Below are positions 1-8,025 of a stretch of 36,994 nt of DNA, piece after piece. Source of the stretch: Acidobacteriota bacterium. Its GTDB lineage: Bacteria > Acidobacteriota > Vicinamibacteria > Vicinamibacterales > UBA8438. The notes under the pieces are model-generated. The model worked only from the letters and a program-made list of their open reading frames with translations, searched no databases and was not told the origin of the DNA. Location: NCBI GenBank assembly GCA_026708265.1, contig JAPOVI010000368.1, positions 37,126-74,119 on the forward strand, written 5' to 3'. Each line of letters opens with the position of its first letter. The first letter of the stretch is position 1. Position numbers and translations under genes: made by a program.

Positions 1-24
1 CACGGTCCGCGTTCACCCCTGACG

Positions 25-858
25 ATGACGGTAACGGTCGACGGTGCGGAGTTGTACTGCACCGTTCACGGCAGCGGGCCGGTCTGCCTCGTGCCGAGCG
101 CGATCGGCACCGCGCCCTACGAGCGGCAGATGACGCCGCAGCTCTCCGACCACCTGACGATGGTCTACGTCGACCTGCGCGGCGCCGGACGATCGACCGG
201 GCGCGCGGCGGACCTGACCTTCGACCGCTTCGCCGCCGACGTCGACGCGATACGCGGCGCGCTCGGCGTCGACCGCATCGCCCTGCTCGGCCACTCCATC
301 CTGGGCATGCTGGCCCTCGAGTGCGGCCGGCGGCTGCCGGACCGGGTCTCGCACGTCGTCGCGGTGGGCACGCCCCCCCACGGAGACATGAACGCCCTGG
401 GCGCCCGGAGCGCGGCGTTCTTCGAGGCGGACGCCGACGACGCGCGCAAGCGGCGGATGCGCGAAAACCTGACCGCGCTCCCGCCCGACCCCTCGCCGGG
501 CCAGATGCTGCTGGCCCAGACGCCCATGCGCTTCCACGATCCCACGGTGAACGCTGCGCCGTTGTTCGCCGGCGCCGTCTCGCGGCCCGAGCTGCTCATG
601 CACCTCTCGGGCACGCTCGCTGCCACGTGGACCATCACCGCCGACCCGGCTTCCCTGCCGGTGCCCGTGCTCCTCACGCACGGCCGCTCGGACTACACGG
701 TGCCGTACGACCTGTGGGACGGAATCCCGGCCACCCTGCCCGACGCCACCTTCCGCCTGTTCGAGGCCAGCGGGCACCAGCCGTTCTTCGAGGAGCCCGA
801 GCGGTTCACCGCGGTCGTCACCGAATGGATGGCCAGCCGCGTTGCGCGGCCGCGCTGA
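25..858 (+). CDS. alpha/beta hydrolase fold protein
   Basis: This 277-residue protein has the layout of a cytosolic alpha/beta hydrolase. There is no signal peptide. A nucleophile elbow LLGHSIL places Ser at residue 91, an acid in GRSDYTVP lies near residue 223 and a His in ASGHQPFFEEP lies near residue 251, giving a complete Ser-Asp-His triad in the expected order. The elbow is unusual: the usual GxSxG reads GHSIL, with Leu where the second Gly is expected. The HGRSDYTVP and GHQPFFEEPERF segments resemble proline iminopeptidase-like and haloalkane dehalogenase-like hydrolases, but the substrate cannot be assigned. The ATG at 25 has no clear ribosome-binding site, and the frame is open to the window edge, so an upstream start is possible. 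Confidence 0.85.
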   Translation: MTVTVDGAELYCTVHGSGPVCLVPSAIGTAPYERQMTPQLSDHLTMVYVDLRGAGRSTGRAADLTFDRFAADVDAIRGALGVDRIALLGHSILGMLALECGRRLPDRVSHVVAVGTPPHGDMNALGARSAAFFEADADDARKRRMRENLTALPPDPSPGQMLLAQTPMRFHDPTVNAAPLFAGAVSRPELLMHLSGTLAATWTITADPASLPVPVLLTHGRSDYTVPYDLWDGIPATLPDATFRLFEASGHQPFFEEPERFTAVVTEWMASRVARPR

Positions 859-970
859 CCGGGCCGTTGCGGGACGAACGGTGGCAGCTTGCGGCGGCGG
901 CCGTGCGGCCCGTGGCGGGTCGGCGTGCAATAGCCCCCGGGCCGGCGACTTCGCTGCAGAACACGACCGC

Positions 971-999
971 TTGGTGTGGACACCCGCACCGAGTAGGAT
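971..999 (+). promoter_or_regulatory. candidate sigma70-type promoter for the TM2 gene
   Basis: TTGGTG at 971-976 and TAGGAT at 994-999 are separated by exactly 17 bases. Transcription would start near 1006, giving a leader of about 30 bases that ends in the GGGAGG ribosome-binding site just before the ATG at 1036. The match is by eye; the -35 box keeps only the TTG core. Confidence 0.45.
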
Positions 1000-1035
1000 C
1001 GCCCTTCGTTCACCGCGGATGACCGGGGAGGCTTC

Positions 1036-1428
1036 ATGTCTGACGGGACCGGCGCGCTGGCGATGCGGGACCTGACGGAAGAAGAGCGCACGCTGTTTCT
1101 CGCCGAGCTCGGGGGCAGCCGGAAGGACACGACCGTAGCGGTCCTGCTCTGCCTCTTCCTGGGCGGCCTCGGAGCCCACCGCTTCTATCTGGGACAGACG
1201 GCGCTGGGCATCCTGTACATCTGCTGCTTCATCCCCTACTGGCTCCTCTCGATGCTGCTCTTCTTCGGCATCCCGTTGATCATTCCGTTCTTCGTGCTGA
1301 TCGTGGAGGCGTTCCTCCTCGGTGGCCGGGTGCGCAACTACAACGAGCGCACCGCGCAGCACATCGCAGCCCGGCTGAAGGCGCTGCGGACTGCGACGGA
1401 CGCCCCGCCCGCTGCCGAGGCCGGCTGA
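1036..1428 (+). CDS. TM2 domain-containing membrane protein
   Basis: This 130-residue protein carries a typical TM2 domain. A short acidic N-terminal tail is followed by a first membrane helix (about residues 35-50, VAVLLCLFLGGLGAHRFYLG), the conserved turn GAHRFYLGQ, and a second hydrophobic stretch (about 55-95) rich in Leu, Ile and Phe. A basic cytoplasmic tail follows. The TM2 family is widespread and its bacterial role is largely unknown. The ATG at 1036 is preceded by GGGGAGG at good spacing and by a candidate promoter at 971-999. The second hydrophobic block is long enough for two closely spaced helices, so the number of membrane passes is uncertain. Confidence 0.9.
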   Translation: MSDGTGALAMRDLTEEERTLFLAELGGSRKDTTVAVLLCLFLGGLGAHRFYLGQTALGILYICCFIPYWLLSMLLFFGIPLIIPFFVLIVEAFLLGGRVRNYNERTAQHIAARLKALRTATDAPPAAEAG

Positions 1429-1513
1429 TGTCCGCTTCCCGTCAGCGGAGGGACCGATCCGCTCCCTTCGCGCCGCGGCTCCCCGTGCCGACGCCGCCCT
1501 CGACGGCGCTAGA

Positions 1514-1708
1514 ATGAAGCCCGCGACTGCGACCGGTGTCGCGGAGACCGTGGACGCCGTGCTGGATGTCGGCGGAGTCGACGACGTCATCGTCGTCGAT
1601 CCGGCGCTCGGAGGGGCCATCGCCCTCGCGTGCACGTTCCATCCGGACGGCGTCATCGATGACTGCCGCCGGGTCGGGGTCCGGTTGGAAGTGCTGCCAC
1701 TGCGTTGA
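1514..1708 (+). CDS. possible small hypothetical protein (64 aa)
   Basis: This open frame of 64 codons has high G/C third positions and a protein-like hydrophobic pattern (VDDVIVVDPALGGAIALACT). It starts with ATG but has no ribosome-binding site, and a -10-like TAGAAT overlaps the start codon. Its TGA overlaps a TTG in the LRR frame (TTGA at 1705-1708), which could couple translation, although the LRR gene has a much better start at 1747. No family is recognised. It may be a real small gene or chance coding-like sequence in GC-rich DNA. Confidence 0.3.
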   Translation: MKPATATGVAETVDAVLDVGGVDDVIVVDPALGGAIALACTFHPDGVIDDCRRVGVRLEVLPLR

Positions 1709-1731
1709 GCCGGGACGCGGGTGTCCGTTGC

Positions 1732-1740
1732 GGAGGAGGT
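1732..1740 (+). promoter_or_regulatory. ribosome-binding site that fixes the LRR gene start
   Basis: GGAGGAGGT is a near-perfect Shine-Dalgarno sequence, six bases before the TTG at 1747. It argues for TTG 1747 over the in-frame TTG at 1705, which has no such site. The 1747 start also places the signal peptide directly at the N-terminus. Confidence 0.7.
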
Positions 1741-1746
1741 CGGAGA

Positions 1747-2532
1747 TTGAGCGGCAGGTCTGCGCCGGGAAGTTTCGTCGGCTCGCTGCTCGGGGTCGCG
1801 CTGGTCGTCGGCCTCACGGGAGAGGCGCGAGCCCAGCCGGCGGATCCGTGCGCGCCCGGTGTTCCGCTCGCCGGAGTTCGCGGCGTGCAGCAGGGGCAGG
1901 ACCACGCGGGCGACCGCGCGGCGCTCGTCGCCCTGTATCGCGCAGCCGGCGGGGCCGACTGGATCGACCGCACCAACTGGCTCAGCGCGGAACCCCTCGG
2001 CACCTGGTTCGGCGTCCGGACCGAGGAGGGCCGAGTCACCAGTCTCGATCTGTGCGGACCCGGCGGCAACAACCTGCGCGGCACGATCCCGCCGGAGCTG
2101 GGAACGCTGGCCCGACTCAAGGACCTGCGCCTCTCCAACAACGCCCTGACCGGTGCGATTCCCGCCGAGCTCGGAGATCTCGCGGAGCTCGAGGTCCTGC
2201 GCCTCTCCAACAATGCGCTCGGCGGAACCGTCCCCTCCAGCCTGGGCGATCTGTCCCAGGTCTGGGAGTTGCGTCTCCACCAGAACCGGCTGACCGGCAC
2301 CCTGCCGGAGAGCGTGCGGTACATGGGGAGCCTGCGCCGGCTACGGATCGAGGACAACGCCGGCCTGTGCACTCCGGCGGACGACGGCTTCCGGGCCTGG
2401 TTGCGGACGCTGGACGAGTTCCGGGGCGATTGCGCGGCGGCGGTGCCGGTGCTGCCGCTGCCGGCGCTCGTGGGGCTCGGGCTGCTGCTGCTCGGAGCGG
2501 CCTGGCGCCGGTCACGGCGCCGGTGGACGTGA
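1747..2532 (+). CDS. secreted leucine-rich-repeat protein with C-terminal membrane anchor
   Basis: This 261-residue protein starts with a Sec signal peptide (hydrophobic core FVGSLLGVALVVGLTG, likely cleavage after ARA). The segment DRAALVALYRAAGGADW followed by NWLS and GTWFGV is the cap typical of bacterial plant-type LRR proteins. About four repeats of the form LxxLxLSNNALxGxIPxxLGDL follow. The C-terminus ends in PVLPLPALVGLGLLLLG followed by RRSRRRW: a proline-rich turn, one helix and a basic tail, like a tripartite surface-anchoring or sorting tail of PEP-CTERM type. The function is probably protein or surface binding. Two adjacent repeats are nearly identical in DNA (around 2125 and 2199), suggesting recent repeat duplication. 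A hairpin at 2580-2597 could end transcription. Confidence 0.85.
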   Translation: MSGRSAPGSFVGSLLGVALVVGLTGEARAQPADPCAPGVPLAGVRGVQQGQDHAGDRAALVALYRAAGGADWIDRTNWLSAEPLGTWFGVRTEEGRVTSLDLCGPGGNNLRGTIPPELGTLARLKDLRLSNNALTGAIPAELGDLAELEVLRLSNNALGGTVPSSLGDLSQVWELRLHQNRLTGTLPESVRYMGSLRRLRIEDNAGLCTPADDGFRAWLRTLDEFRGDCAAAVPVLPLPALVGLGLLLLGAAWRRSRRRWT

Positions 2533-2579
2533 GTTCGAGATCGTTCTCCGCTGTCCCGGCGCCGTGCCAAGGGCGGCAG

Positions 2580-2597
2580 CGCGCCCTCGCGGGCGCG
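2580..2597 (+). terminator. GC-rich hairpin after the LRR gene
   Basis: A perfect 7-bp stem, CGCGCCC (2580-2586) and GGGCGCG (2591-2597), closes on the tetraloop TCGC, 47 bases after the LRR stop codon. No T-tract follows, so it would be a non-classical terminator or an mRNA-stabilising end. Confidence 0.45.
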
Positions 2598-2646
2598 TGA
2601 GAAGCCTGCGCTCGCCAAGGCCAGGCACTCGCGTCGCCTGTTCTGC

Positions 2647-2658
2647 GGCGCAGACTCC
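2647..2658 (-). repeat. half-site of the GGAGTCTGCGCC element
   Basis: GGCGCAGACTCC lies in the gap between the convergent LRR and Fn3-like genes. Read on the minus strand it is GGAGTCTGCGCC, and the sequence just before it on that strand (GTCGCTGCGG, 2672-2681) resembles the left end of the ~82-bp repeat near 10.1 kb. It is probably a shortened, inverted copy of that family. Confidence 0.5.
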
Positions 2659-2691
2659 TGCGCTACCCGTTCCGCAGCGACCGACCTGTCG

Positions 2692-3279
2692 TCATTCGTA
2701 CGCGAGCGTGGTGTCCGGATGGCCGAAGACCGAACCGCATCCGGCGCTCGCCCACCCTGCGTTCCCGGTGATTGCCGCCGGTCCGTACCAGTAGTAGACG
2801 TGGCCGTCTCCCAGCGGATAGCGGTAGCGCGCCACCACCTCGAACGCATGGTCACGTCCCGACAGGGCGGCAGGCAGCACGAGGTTCGCGGCCAGGGCGC
2901 CCGTGTCGACCCACACCGCGCCGCGCGGACCCTCGCGACCGACATGGGCGCGATACTCGTATCCGTCGAGGTGCGACGTGAACCGAGGCGCCGTCCACGC
3001 GAGCGTGGCGCGCGCCGCTCCGTCATTCGTCCGGTGCAACCCCGTCACGGCCAGCTCGAGACTGCGGCTCTGGTCGCCCCGGTGCGTGAACTCGCAAGCG
3101 GCCTCCGGCGCGGCGTCGTTCGACGGCGCGACGGGGATCGAGACCGCAGCGGCCGCACCGGACGCCACCGACGCCGTCGCGGGCGGCTCCGGCGCCGCCA
3201 GGCCGGCAGGGGCTGCCGCCCCCACCCCGATGATTGCCAGCGCCGGCAGCAACCACGACATCGACGTTCCCTTTCTCAT
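2692..3279 (-). CDS. secreted fibronectin-type-III-like protein
   Basis: This 195-residue protein begins with a Sec signal peptide (WLLPALAIIGVGAAAPAG, cleavage near GLAA). A low-complexity Ala/Pro linker (about residues 30-55) and one beta-sandwich-like domain follow. The pattern ATLAWTAP, YEYRAHV, DHAFEVVARY resembles a fibronectin type III fold, in which alternating strands end in a Tyr-rich segment. Two Cys residues flank the domain (CEFTH and GCGSVF) and could form a disulfide. There is no catalytic motif, and a binding or structural role outside the cytoplasm is likely. ATG 3279 is favoured because AGGAGG lies five bases upstream on the minus strand; an adjacent GTG at 3282 is the alternative. 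Confidence 0.7.
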   Translation of the reverse strand: MRKGTSMSWLLPALAIIGVGAAAPAGLAAPEPPATASVASGAAAAVSIPVAPSNDAAPEAACEFTHRGDQSRSLELAVTGLHRTNDGAARATLAWTAPRFTSHLDGYEYRAHVGREGPRGAVWVDTGALAANLVLPAALSGRDHAFEVVARYRYPLGDGHVYYWYGPAAITGNAGWASAGCGSVFGHPDTTLAYE

Positions 3280-3340
3280 CACTACCTCCTATAGAGTTGG
3301 ACGAATTCCCGCCCGGTTCCGTTGCGGCGAGGCTCGCCCC

Positions 3341-3427
3341 GCTCGGCCTCGGGGAGCGACGGGGAGGCGCTGCCGTCTACGAGGTCATCGACCCGCCGCC
3401 GGCAAGGCGCGCTCGGCCTCGGGGAGC
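3341..3427. repeat. pair of 17-base direct repeats
   Basis: GCTCGGCCTCGGGGAGC occurs exactly twice, at 3341-3357 and 3411-3427. Both copies lie in the 193-base space between the end of the RecD2 helicase gene and the start of the Fn3-like gene. The two copies are 70 bases apart start to start. Confidence 0.7.
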
Positions 3428-3472
3428 TGCAAGGAACGGAAGCACGGACTGGCGCCGCCGGGCCGCTGCCGC

Positions 3473-5704
3473 TCAGGCGGTCAGCCACTCCCGCAGCTTC
3501 GACCAGCGGCGGCGACCGGAGACCGTCCGGACCGCGATGGCCACCGCCCTCGGCTGCCCCACCAGCACCACCAGCCGGCGACCGCGCGTCAGTCCGGTGT
3601 AGAGCAGGTTCCGCTGCAGCATGATGTAGTGCTCGGTGAGGAGCGGGAGGACGACGGCGGGGTACTCCGAGCCCTGGCTCTTGTGGATGGTCGTCGCGTA
3701 GGCGGGGACGAGGGCGTCGAGCTCGCCGAACCCGTAGGAGACGGCACGGTCGTCGAAGCGGGCGCTCAGCTCGCCCAGCTCGGGGTCGACGTCGTCGACG
3801 CGGCCGATGTCGCCGTTGTAGACCTCCTTGTCGTAGTCGTTCTGGATCTGCATCACCTTGTCGCCGGGCGCGAAGGTCCAGCCGAAGCGCTCCACGCGGC
3901 GCGCGCCGGCCGGGTTGAGCGCCGCCTGCAGCGCGAGGTTCAGGGACCGCGCGCCGGCCGCGCCCCGGTTCATCGGACAGAGCACCTGCACGTCGCGGAT
4001 CGGATCGAGGCCGAAGCGCCGCGGGATGCGGCTCTCGACCAGCTCCCGAATCCGGTCCGCCGCCGCGGCCGGCTCGTTCGCGGGCACGAAGTAGAAGTCG
4101 CTGTCGGGACCCTCCGGACGGCGGAGGTCGGGCAGCTCGCCCTCGTTGACGCGGTGCGCGTTGACGATGATGCGGCTCCGGGCCGCCTGCCGGAACACCT
4201 CGGTCAGCCGGACCACCGGCACCGCCCCCGACCCGATGAGGTCGGCCAGCACCTGCCCCGGCCCCACCGACGGCAACTGGTCGATGTCGCCGACCAGCAG
4301 CAGCGCCGCGCTGTCGGGGACGGCGGCCACGAGCGCGTGCATCAGCGGGACGTCGACCATCGACATCTCGTCGACGACCAGCAGGTCGCACTCCAGCGGG
4401 TGCCGGGGACCCCGGCGGAAGCCGCCGGTGGCCGGATCGACCTCCAGCAGCCGGTGGATGGTCCGCGCCTCGAGGCCCGTGGTCTCGCGCAGACGGCGAG
4501 CCGCCCGGCCCGTCGGGGCGCAGGGTGCGATCGTGGCGCCCCTGGCGGCGAGGACGCCGAGCACGGCGTTGACGAGGGTCGTCTTCCCGACGCCGGGACC
4601 GCCCGTGACCACCAGCGCCTTCGACGAGAGCGCGAGCCGGACCGCCGCCGCCTGGCTCGGGGCGAGCGCGAGCCCGATCCGCCGCTCGATCCACGGAACG
4701 GCGCGCTCCGCGTCGATCGCCGCCCACGGCAACGGCGCGGCCGCGATGGCCCGCACGCGCGCCGCGATGGCCCGTTCCGCCTGGTGCAGCCCGGCGAGAA
4801 AGACGCACGGCGTCTCGCCGACCCCGTCGGCGACGACGGCCCCCGCCGCCCGCTCCGCCGCCACCGCCGCCTCCACGAGGTGCTCCGGCGCTTCGAGCAG
4901 CCGGGCCGCCGCCGGCACCAGCTCCGCCGCCGGCAGGCCGCAGTGCCCCTCGTCCATCGCCTCGGCCAGGGCGTGCGAGACGCCGGCGCGCAGCCGGATG
5001 GCGGCGGTCTTCTCGATGCCGAGCCGCATCGCCAGCGCGTCGGCCGTCCGGAACCCGATGCCCCGGATGTCGCGCGAGAGCCGGTACGGGTTCGTCGACA
5101 TCACCTCGATGGCGTCGGCCCCGTACGTCTTGAAGATCCGCACCGCGCGCGCCGTCCCCACGCCGTGCCCGTGCAGGAAGAGCATGATCTCGCGGACCAT
5201 CTTCTGCTCGGCCCACGCGCCGCGGATCCGCTCCGCCCGGACCGAGCCGATGCCGTCCACATCCCGCAGCCGCTCCGGGCGCGACTCGATGACGTCGAAG
5301 ATTGCGTCGCCGAAGGCCGCCACGAGCTTCTTCGCGTAGACCGGCCCGATGCCGCGGATGAGGCCCGACCCGAGGTAGCGCTGGATGCCGTCGTGCGAGG
5401 TCGGCTCGGACGCCTTGAGGAAGCGGGCCCGGAACTGCGGGCCGTGGGTCCGGTCGTGCACCCACTCCCCGGTCGCGGTGACCCACTCGCCGGGCGTGAC
5501 GGCCGCCGCGTGACCGACTACCGTCACCAGTCCCGGCTGCCCGCGCGCCTTCACGCGCAGGACGGAGAAGCCGTTGTCGGGGTTGTGGAAGGTGACGCGC
5601 TCCACGAGGCCGGCCAGCGCCTGTCGCTCCGGCGGCGTGCCGGCGTCGGGGCGACCCGCGGCCGATGCGCCTCCGCGGAACGGGCGTGTCATGTGTTGCG
5701 GCAT
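3473..5704 (-). CDS. recD2: RecD2-type ATP-dependent DNA helicase
   Basis: This is a superfamily 1B 5'-3' DNA helicase of about 743 residues, the usual RecD2 length. An N-terminal OB-like region is followed by tandem helix-hairpin-helix motifs (GIRGIGPVYAKKL near residue 118 and VDGIGSVRAERI near 151). The Walker A box GGPGVGKTT is near 370, Walker B VVDEMSMVD near 446 and motif III GDIDQLPSVGPGQ near 476. LTEVFRQA, IHKSQGSEYP near 670 and TGLTRGRR near 704 complete the helicase core. RecD2 acts in DNA repair without RecBC; no recB or recC is nearby. Start choice is uncertain between ATG 5704 (MPQH) and ATG 5692 (MTRP), as neither has a clear ribosome-binding site. Longer frames would run into the divergent peptidase gene. 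Confidence 0.93.
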   Translation of the reverse strand: MPQHMTRPFRGGASAAGRPDAGTPPERQALAGLVERVTFHNPDNGFSVLRVKARGQPGLVTVVGHAAAVTPGEWVTATGEWVHDRTHGPQFRARFLKASEPTSHDGIQRYLGSGLIRGIGPVYAKKLVAAFGDAIFDVIESRPERLRDVDGIGSVRAERIRGAWAEQKMVREIMLFLHGHGVGTARAVRIFKTYGADAIEVMSTNPYRLSRDIRGIGFRTADALAMRLGIEKTAAIRLRAGVSHALAEAMDEGHCGLPAAELVPAAARLLEAPEHLVEAAVAAERAAGAVVADGVGETPCVFLAGLHQAERAIAARVRAIAAAPLPWAAIDAERAVPWIERRIGLALAPSQAAAVRLALSSKALVVTGGPGVGKTTLVNAVLGVLAARGATIAPCAPTGRAARRLRETTGLEARTIHRLLEVDPATGGFRRGPRHPLECDLLVVDEMSMVDVPLMHALVAAVPDSAALLLVGDIDQLPSVGPGQVLADLIGSGAVPVVRLTEVFRQAARSRIIVNAHRVNEGELPDLRRPEGPDSDFYFVPANEPAAAADRIRELVESRIPRRFGLDPIRDVQVLCPMNRGAAGARSLNLALQAALNPAGARRVERFGWTFAPGDKVMQIQNDYDKEVYNGDIGRVDDVDPELGELSARFDDRAVSYGFGELDALVPAYATTIHKSQGSEYPAVVLPLLTEHYIMLQRNLLYTGLTRGRRLVVLVGQPRAVAIAVRTVSGRRRWSKLREWLTA

Positions 5705-5715
5705 TATCCCGCAAC
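5695..5715. promoter_or_regulatory. inverted repeat in the recD2/M3 peptidase divergent promoter
   Basis: GTTGCGG (5695-5701) and CCGCAAC (5709-5715) form a perfect 7-bp inverted repeat with a 7-base spacer. Read on the minus strand, the spacer holds GATAAT, a good -10 box. It overlaps the candidate recD2 start codons, so it could be an operator, or a sign of a very short leader for recD2. Confidence 0.4.
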
Positions 5716-5765
5716 GCGGAATCGCGGTAGGCTCTTGGCGATCGGAGTCCCCGGGAGGTCTGAGC

Positions 5766-7922
5766 ATGAAGTCGAAGTTCACAAGGACGGCGCTGATCGG
5801 CACGGCGCTGATGCTGGCGGGCGAGCCCGCCCCGTTCGGTCCGGGCGCCACCCTCGATGCCGCGGAGCAGGAGGCGATGGCCGACAACCCGTTCCTGACC
5901 GAGAGCCCGCTGCCCTACCGGCTCCCGCCGTTCGACCGCATCGACGAGTCGCACTACCGGCCGGCGTTCGAGCAGGGGATGGCGGAGCAGATCGCGGAGG
6001 TCGAGGCGATCGCCGCCCTGTCGGAGGCGCCGACGTTCGAGAACACCATCGTCGCGCTCGAGCGCTCGGGCCGGCTGCTCAACCGGGTGGCGACGACCTT
6101 CTTCGCGCTCTCGAGCGCCCACACGAGCGACGCGCTCGACGAGATCCGGAGCGAGGTGGCGCCGCAGCTCGCGGCCCACAACGATCGCATCCTCCTGAAC
6201 GGTGCCTTGTTCGCGCGCGTCGCGACGCTTCACGCCGAGCGGTCGGCCCTCGGCCTCGACGCGGAGTCGATCCGGCTGATCGAGAAGTACCACGAGGACT
6301 TCGTGCGGGCCGGCGCAGAGCTCGACGAAGCCGGGAAGGAGCGGATGCGGGAGATCAACGCCGATCTCGCCTCGCTCGAGACCCGCTTCATGCGCAACGT
6401 GCTCGACGAGGTGAACGCCTCGGCCGTGGCCGTGGACTCGCGCGACGCGCTCGCCGGCCTGCCCGACGACCAGGTGGCGGCGGCGGCGGAGGCGGCGGCG
6501 GCGCGCGGCCTCGACGGGCAGTACGTCATCCCGCTGCTGAACACGAGCGGCCAGCCGGCGCTCGCCTCGCTCGAGGACCGGGCGCTTCGCGAGCGGATCA
6601 CGCGCGCGTCGCTCGCGCGGGGCAGCCAGGGCGGCGAGTACGACAACCGCGAGGTGATCACGACGATGGCGCGGCTGCGCGCGGAGCGGGCGGCGATGCT
6701 CGGCTACCCGAACCACGCCGCCTACATCCTGGAGGCCCAGACCGCGCAGACCGTCGACGCCGTCAACGAGCGGCTGGCCAGCCTCGCCCCGCCCGCGGTC
6801 GCCAACGCGCGGCGGGAGGCGGCCGATCTCGAGGCCATGGCCGCCGCCGAGGGGGACGACATCGAGCTGGCCGCGTGGGACTGGTCCTACTACACGGAGA
6901 AGGTACGGGCCGATCGCTACGCCTTCGACGCCTCCGAGCTGCGGCCCTACTTCGAAATCGACTCGGTGCTCGAGAAGGGCGTCTTCTTCGCCGCGAACCG
7001 CCTCTACGGGCTGACGTTCGAGGAGCGGCCCGAGCTGCCGACCTACCACCCCGACGTCCGGGTCTGGGAGGTGTTCGACGACGACGGCTCCCCCCTGGGG
7101 CTCTTCCTGGGCGACTTCTACGCGCGGCCATCGAAGCGGGGCGGCGCCTGGATGAACGCCTACGTTTCGCAGTCGCACCTGCTCGGGACGGCGCCGGTCG
7201 TCGGCAACCACCTCAACGTGCCGAAGCCGCCGGAGGGGGAGCCGACGCTCCTCACCTTCGACGAGGTGGAGACGATGTTCCACGAGTTCGGCCACGCCCT
7301 GCACGGCTTCTTCTCGGACGTCCGCTACCCCTACTTCGCCGGCACGTCGGTGCCGCGCGATTTCGTCGAGTACCCGTCGCAGGTGAACGAGATGTGGGCG
7401 GTCTGGCCGGAGGTCCTCGAGAACTACGCTGTCCACTACGAGAGCGGCGAGCCGATGCCGCGCGACCTGCTCGACCGCGTGCTGGCGACACAGACCTTCA
7501 ACCAGGGCTTCGCCACGACCGAATACCTCGCCGCCTCCATCCTCGACCAGGCGTGGCACCAGATCACGGCCGGCGAGGTGCCGGACGCGGCGGGCGTCGA
7601 GACCTTCGAGGCCGCGGCGCTCGAGGCGGGCGGCGTCGCTCTCGACGCCGTGCCGCCACGCTACCGCAGCACCTACTTCTCGCACATCTGGAGCAGCGGC
7701 TATTCGGCGGGCTACTACTCCTACATCTGGAGCGAGGTGCTCGACGCCGACTCCGTGGAGTGGTTCCGCGAGAACGGGGGCCTGCTGCGCGAAAACGGCG
7801 ACCACTTCCGGCGGACGCTCCTGTCGCGCGGCGGGAGCGTCGAGGCGCTCGACCTCTACCGCTCGTTCCGGGGCGCCGATCCGGACGTGCGCCCGCTCCT
7901 GGTCCGTCGCGGCCTGAACTGA
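5766..7922 (+). CDS. M3 family zinc metallopeptidase (dipeptidyl carboxypeptidase / oligopeptidase A-like)
   Basis: This 718-residue protein has the length and features of the M3A (Dcp/PrlC) family. The zinc site is HEFGH at residues 506-510 in MFHEFGHALHGFF, with the third ligand Glu near 535 in RDFVEYPSQ. The C-terminal substrate-binding Tyr/Gly-rich segment (YFSHIWSSGYSAGYYSYIW) is intact. The N-terminus has a signal-like stretch (TALIGTALMLAG), suggesting export and degradation of peptides in the periplasm, as for Dcp. The segment ADNPFLTESPLPYRLPPFD opens the mature part. ATG 5766 follows GGGAGG. The gene diverges from recD2 across 61 bases. Third Zn ligand and substrate residues look canonical; dcp versus prlC cannot be decided. 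Confidence 0.92.
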   Translation: MKSKFTRTALIGTALMLAGEPAPFGPGATLDAAEQEAMADNPFLTESPLPYRLPPFDRIDESHYRPAFEQGMAEQIAEVEAIAALSEAPTFENTIVALERSGRLLNRVATTFFALSSAHTSDALDEIRSEVAPQLAAHNDRILLNGALFARVATLHAERSALGLDAESIRLIEKYHEDFVRAGAELDEAGKERMREINADLASLETRFMRNVLDEVNASAVAVDSRDALAGLPDDQVAAAAEAAAARGLDGQYVIPLLNTSGQPALASLEDRALRERITRASLARGSQGGEYDNREVITTMARLRAERAAMLGYPNHAAYILEAQTAQTVDAVNERLASLAPPAVANARREAADLEAMAAAEGDDIELAAWDWSYYTEKVRADRYAFDASELRPYFEIDSVLEKGVFFAANRLYGLTFEERPELPTYHPDVRVWEVFDDDGSPLGLFLGDFYARPSKRGGAWMNAYVSQSHLLGTAPVVGNHLNVPKPPEGEPTLLTFDEVETMFHEFGHALHGFFSDVRYPYFAGTSVPRDFVEYPSQVNEMWAVWPEVLENYAVHYESGEPMPRDLLDRVLATQTFNQGFATTEYLAASILDQAWHQITAGEVPDAAGVETFEAAALEAGGVALDAVPPRYRSTYFSHIWSSGYSAGYYSYIWSEVLDADSVEWFRENGGLLRENGDHFRRTLLSRGGSVEALDLYRSFRGADPDVRPLLVRRGLN

Positions 7923-7994
7923 TCCGCGGCAGCGGGGCGAGGCGAGTGTCCAGCGGGGCGCACGCGCTCCGCAACCGGAGGAGGCCCGCGCCCC

Positions 7995-8021
7995 CCGGGC
8001 GGCCGGCCGCCGGTCCCGCCC
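7995..8021. terminator. hairpin between convergent genes
   Basis: CGGGCGG (7995-8001) pairs perfectly with CCGCCCG (8015-8021), and the loop contains the palindrome GGCCGGCC. It lies between the convergent M3 peptidase and acyltransferase genes and could serve both strands. There is no T-tract. Confidence 0.4.
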
Positions 8022-8025
8022 GCCG

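Larger units (their letters stand above)
1429..1746. other. 318-base gap between TM2 and LRR genes
   Basis: This stretch holds one short open frame (1514-1708, listed separately) and a TAGAAT hexamer at 1510-1515 that looks like a -10 box but has no convincing -35 partner 16-19 bases upstream. A strong ribosome-binding site lies at its right end (1732-1740). No RNA gene or repeat is seen. Confidence 0.5.

Noticed and set aside
3282..7805. Very long minus-strand open frame (about 1500 codons)
   Set aside because: Same artefact: it overlaps two genes with full sets of catalytic motifs and shows only low-complexity residues.
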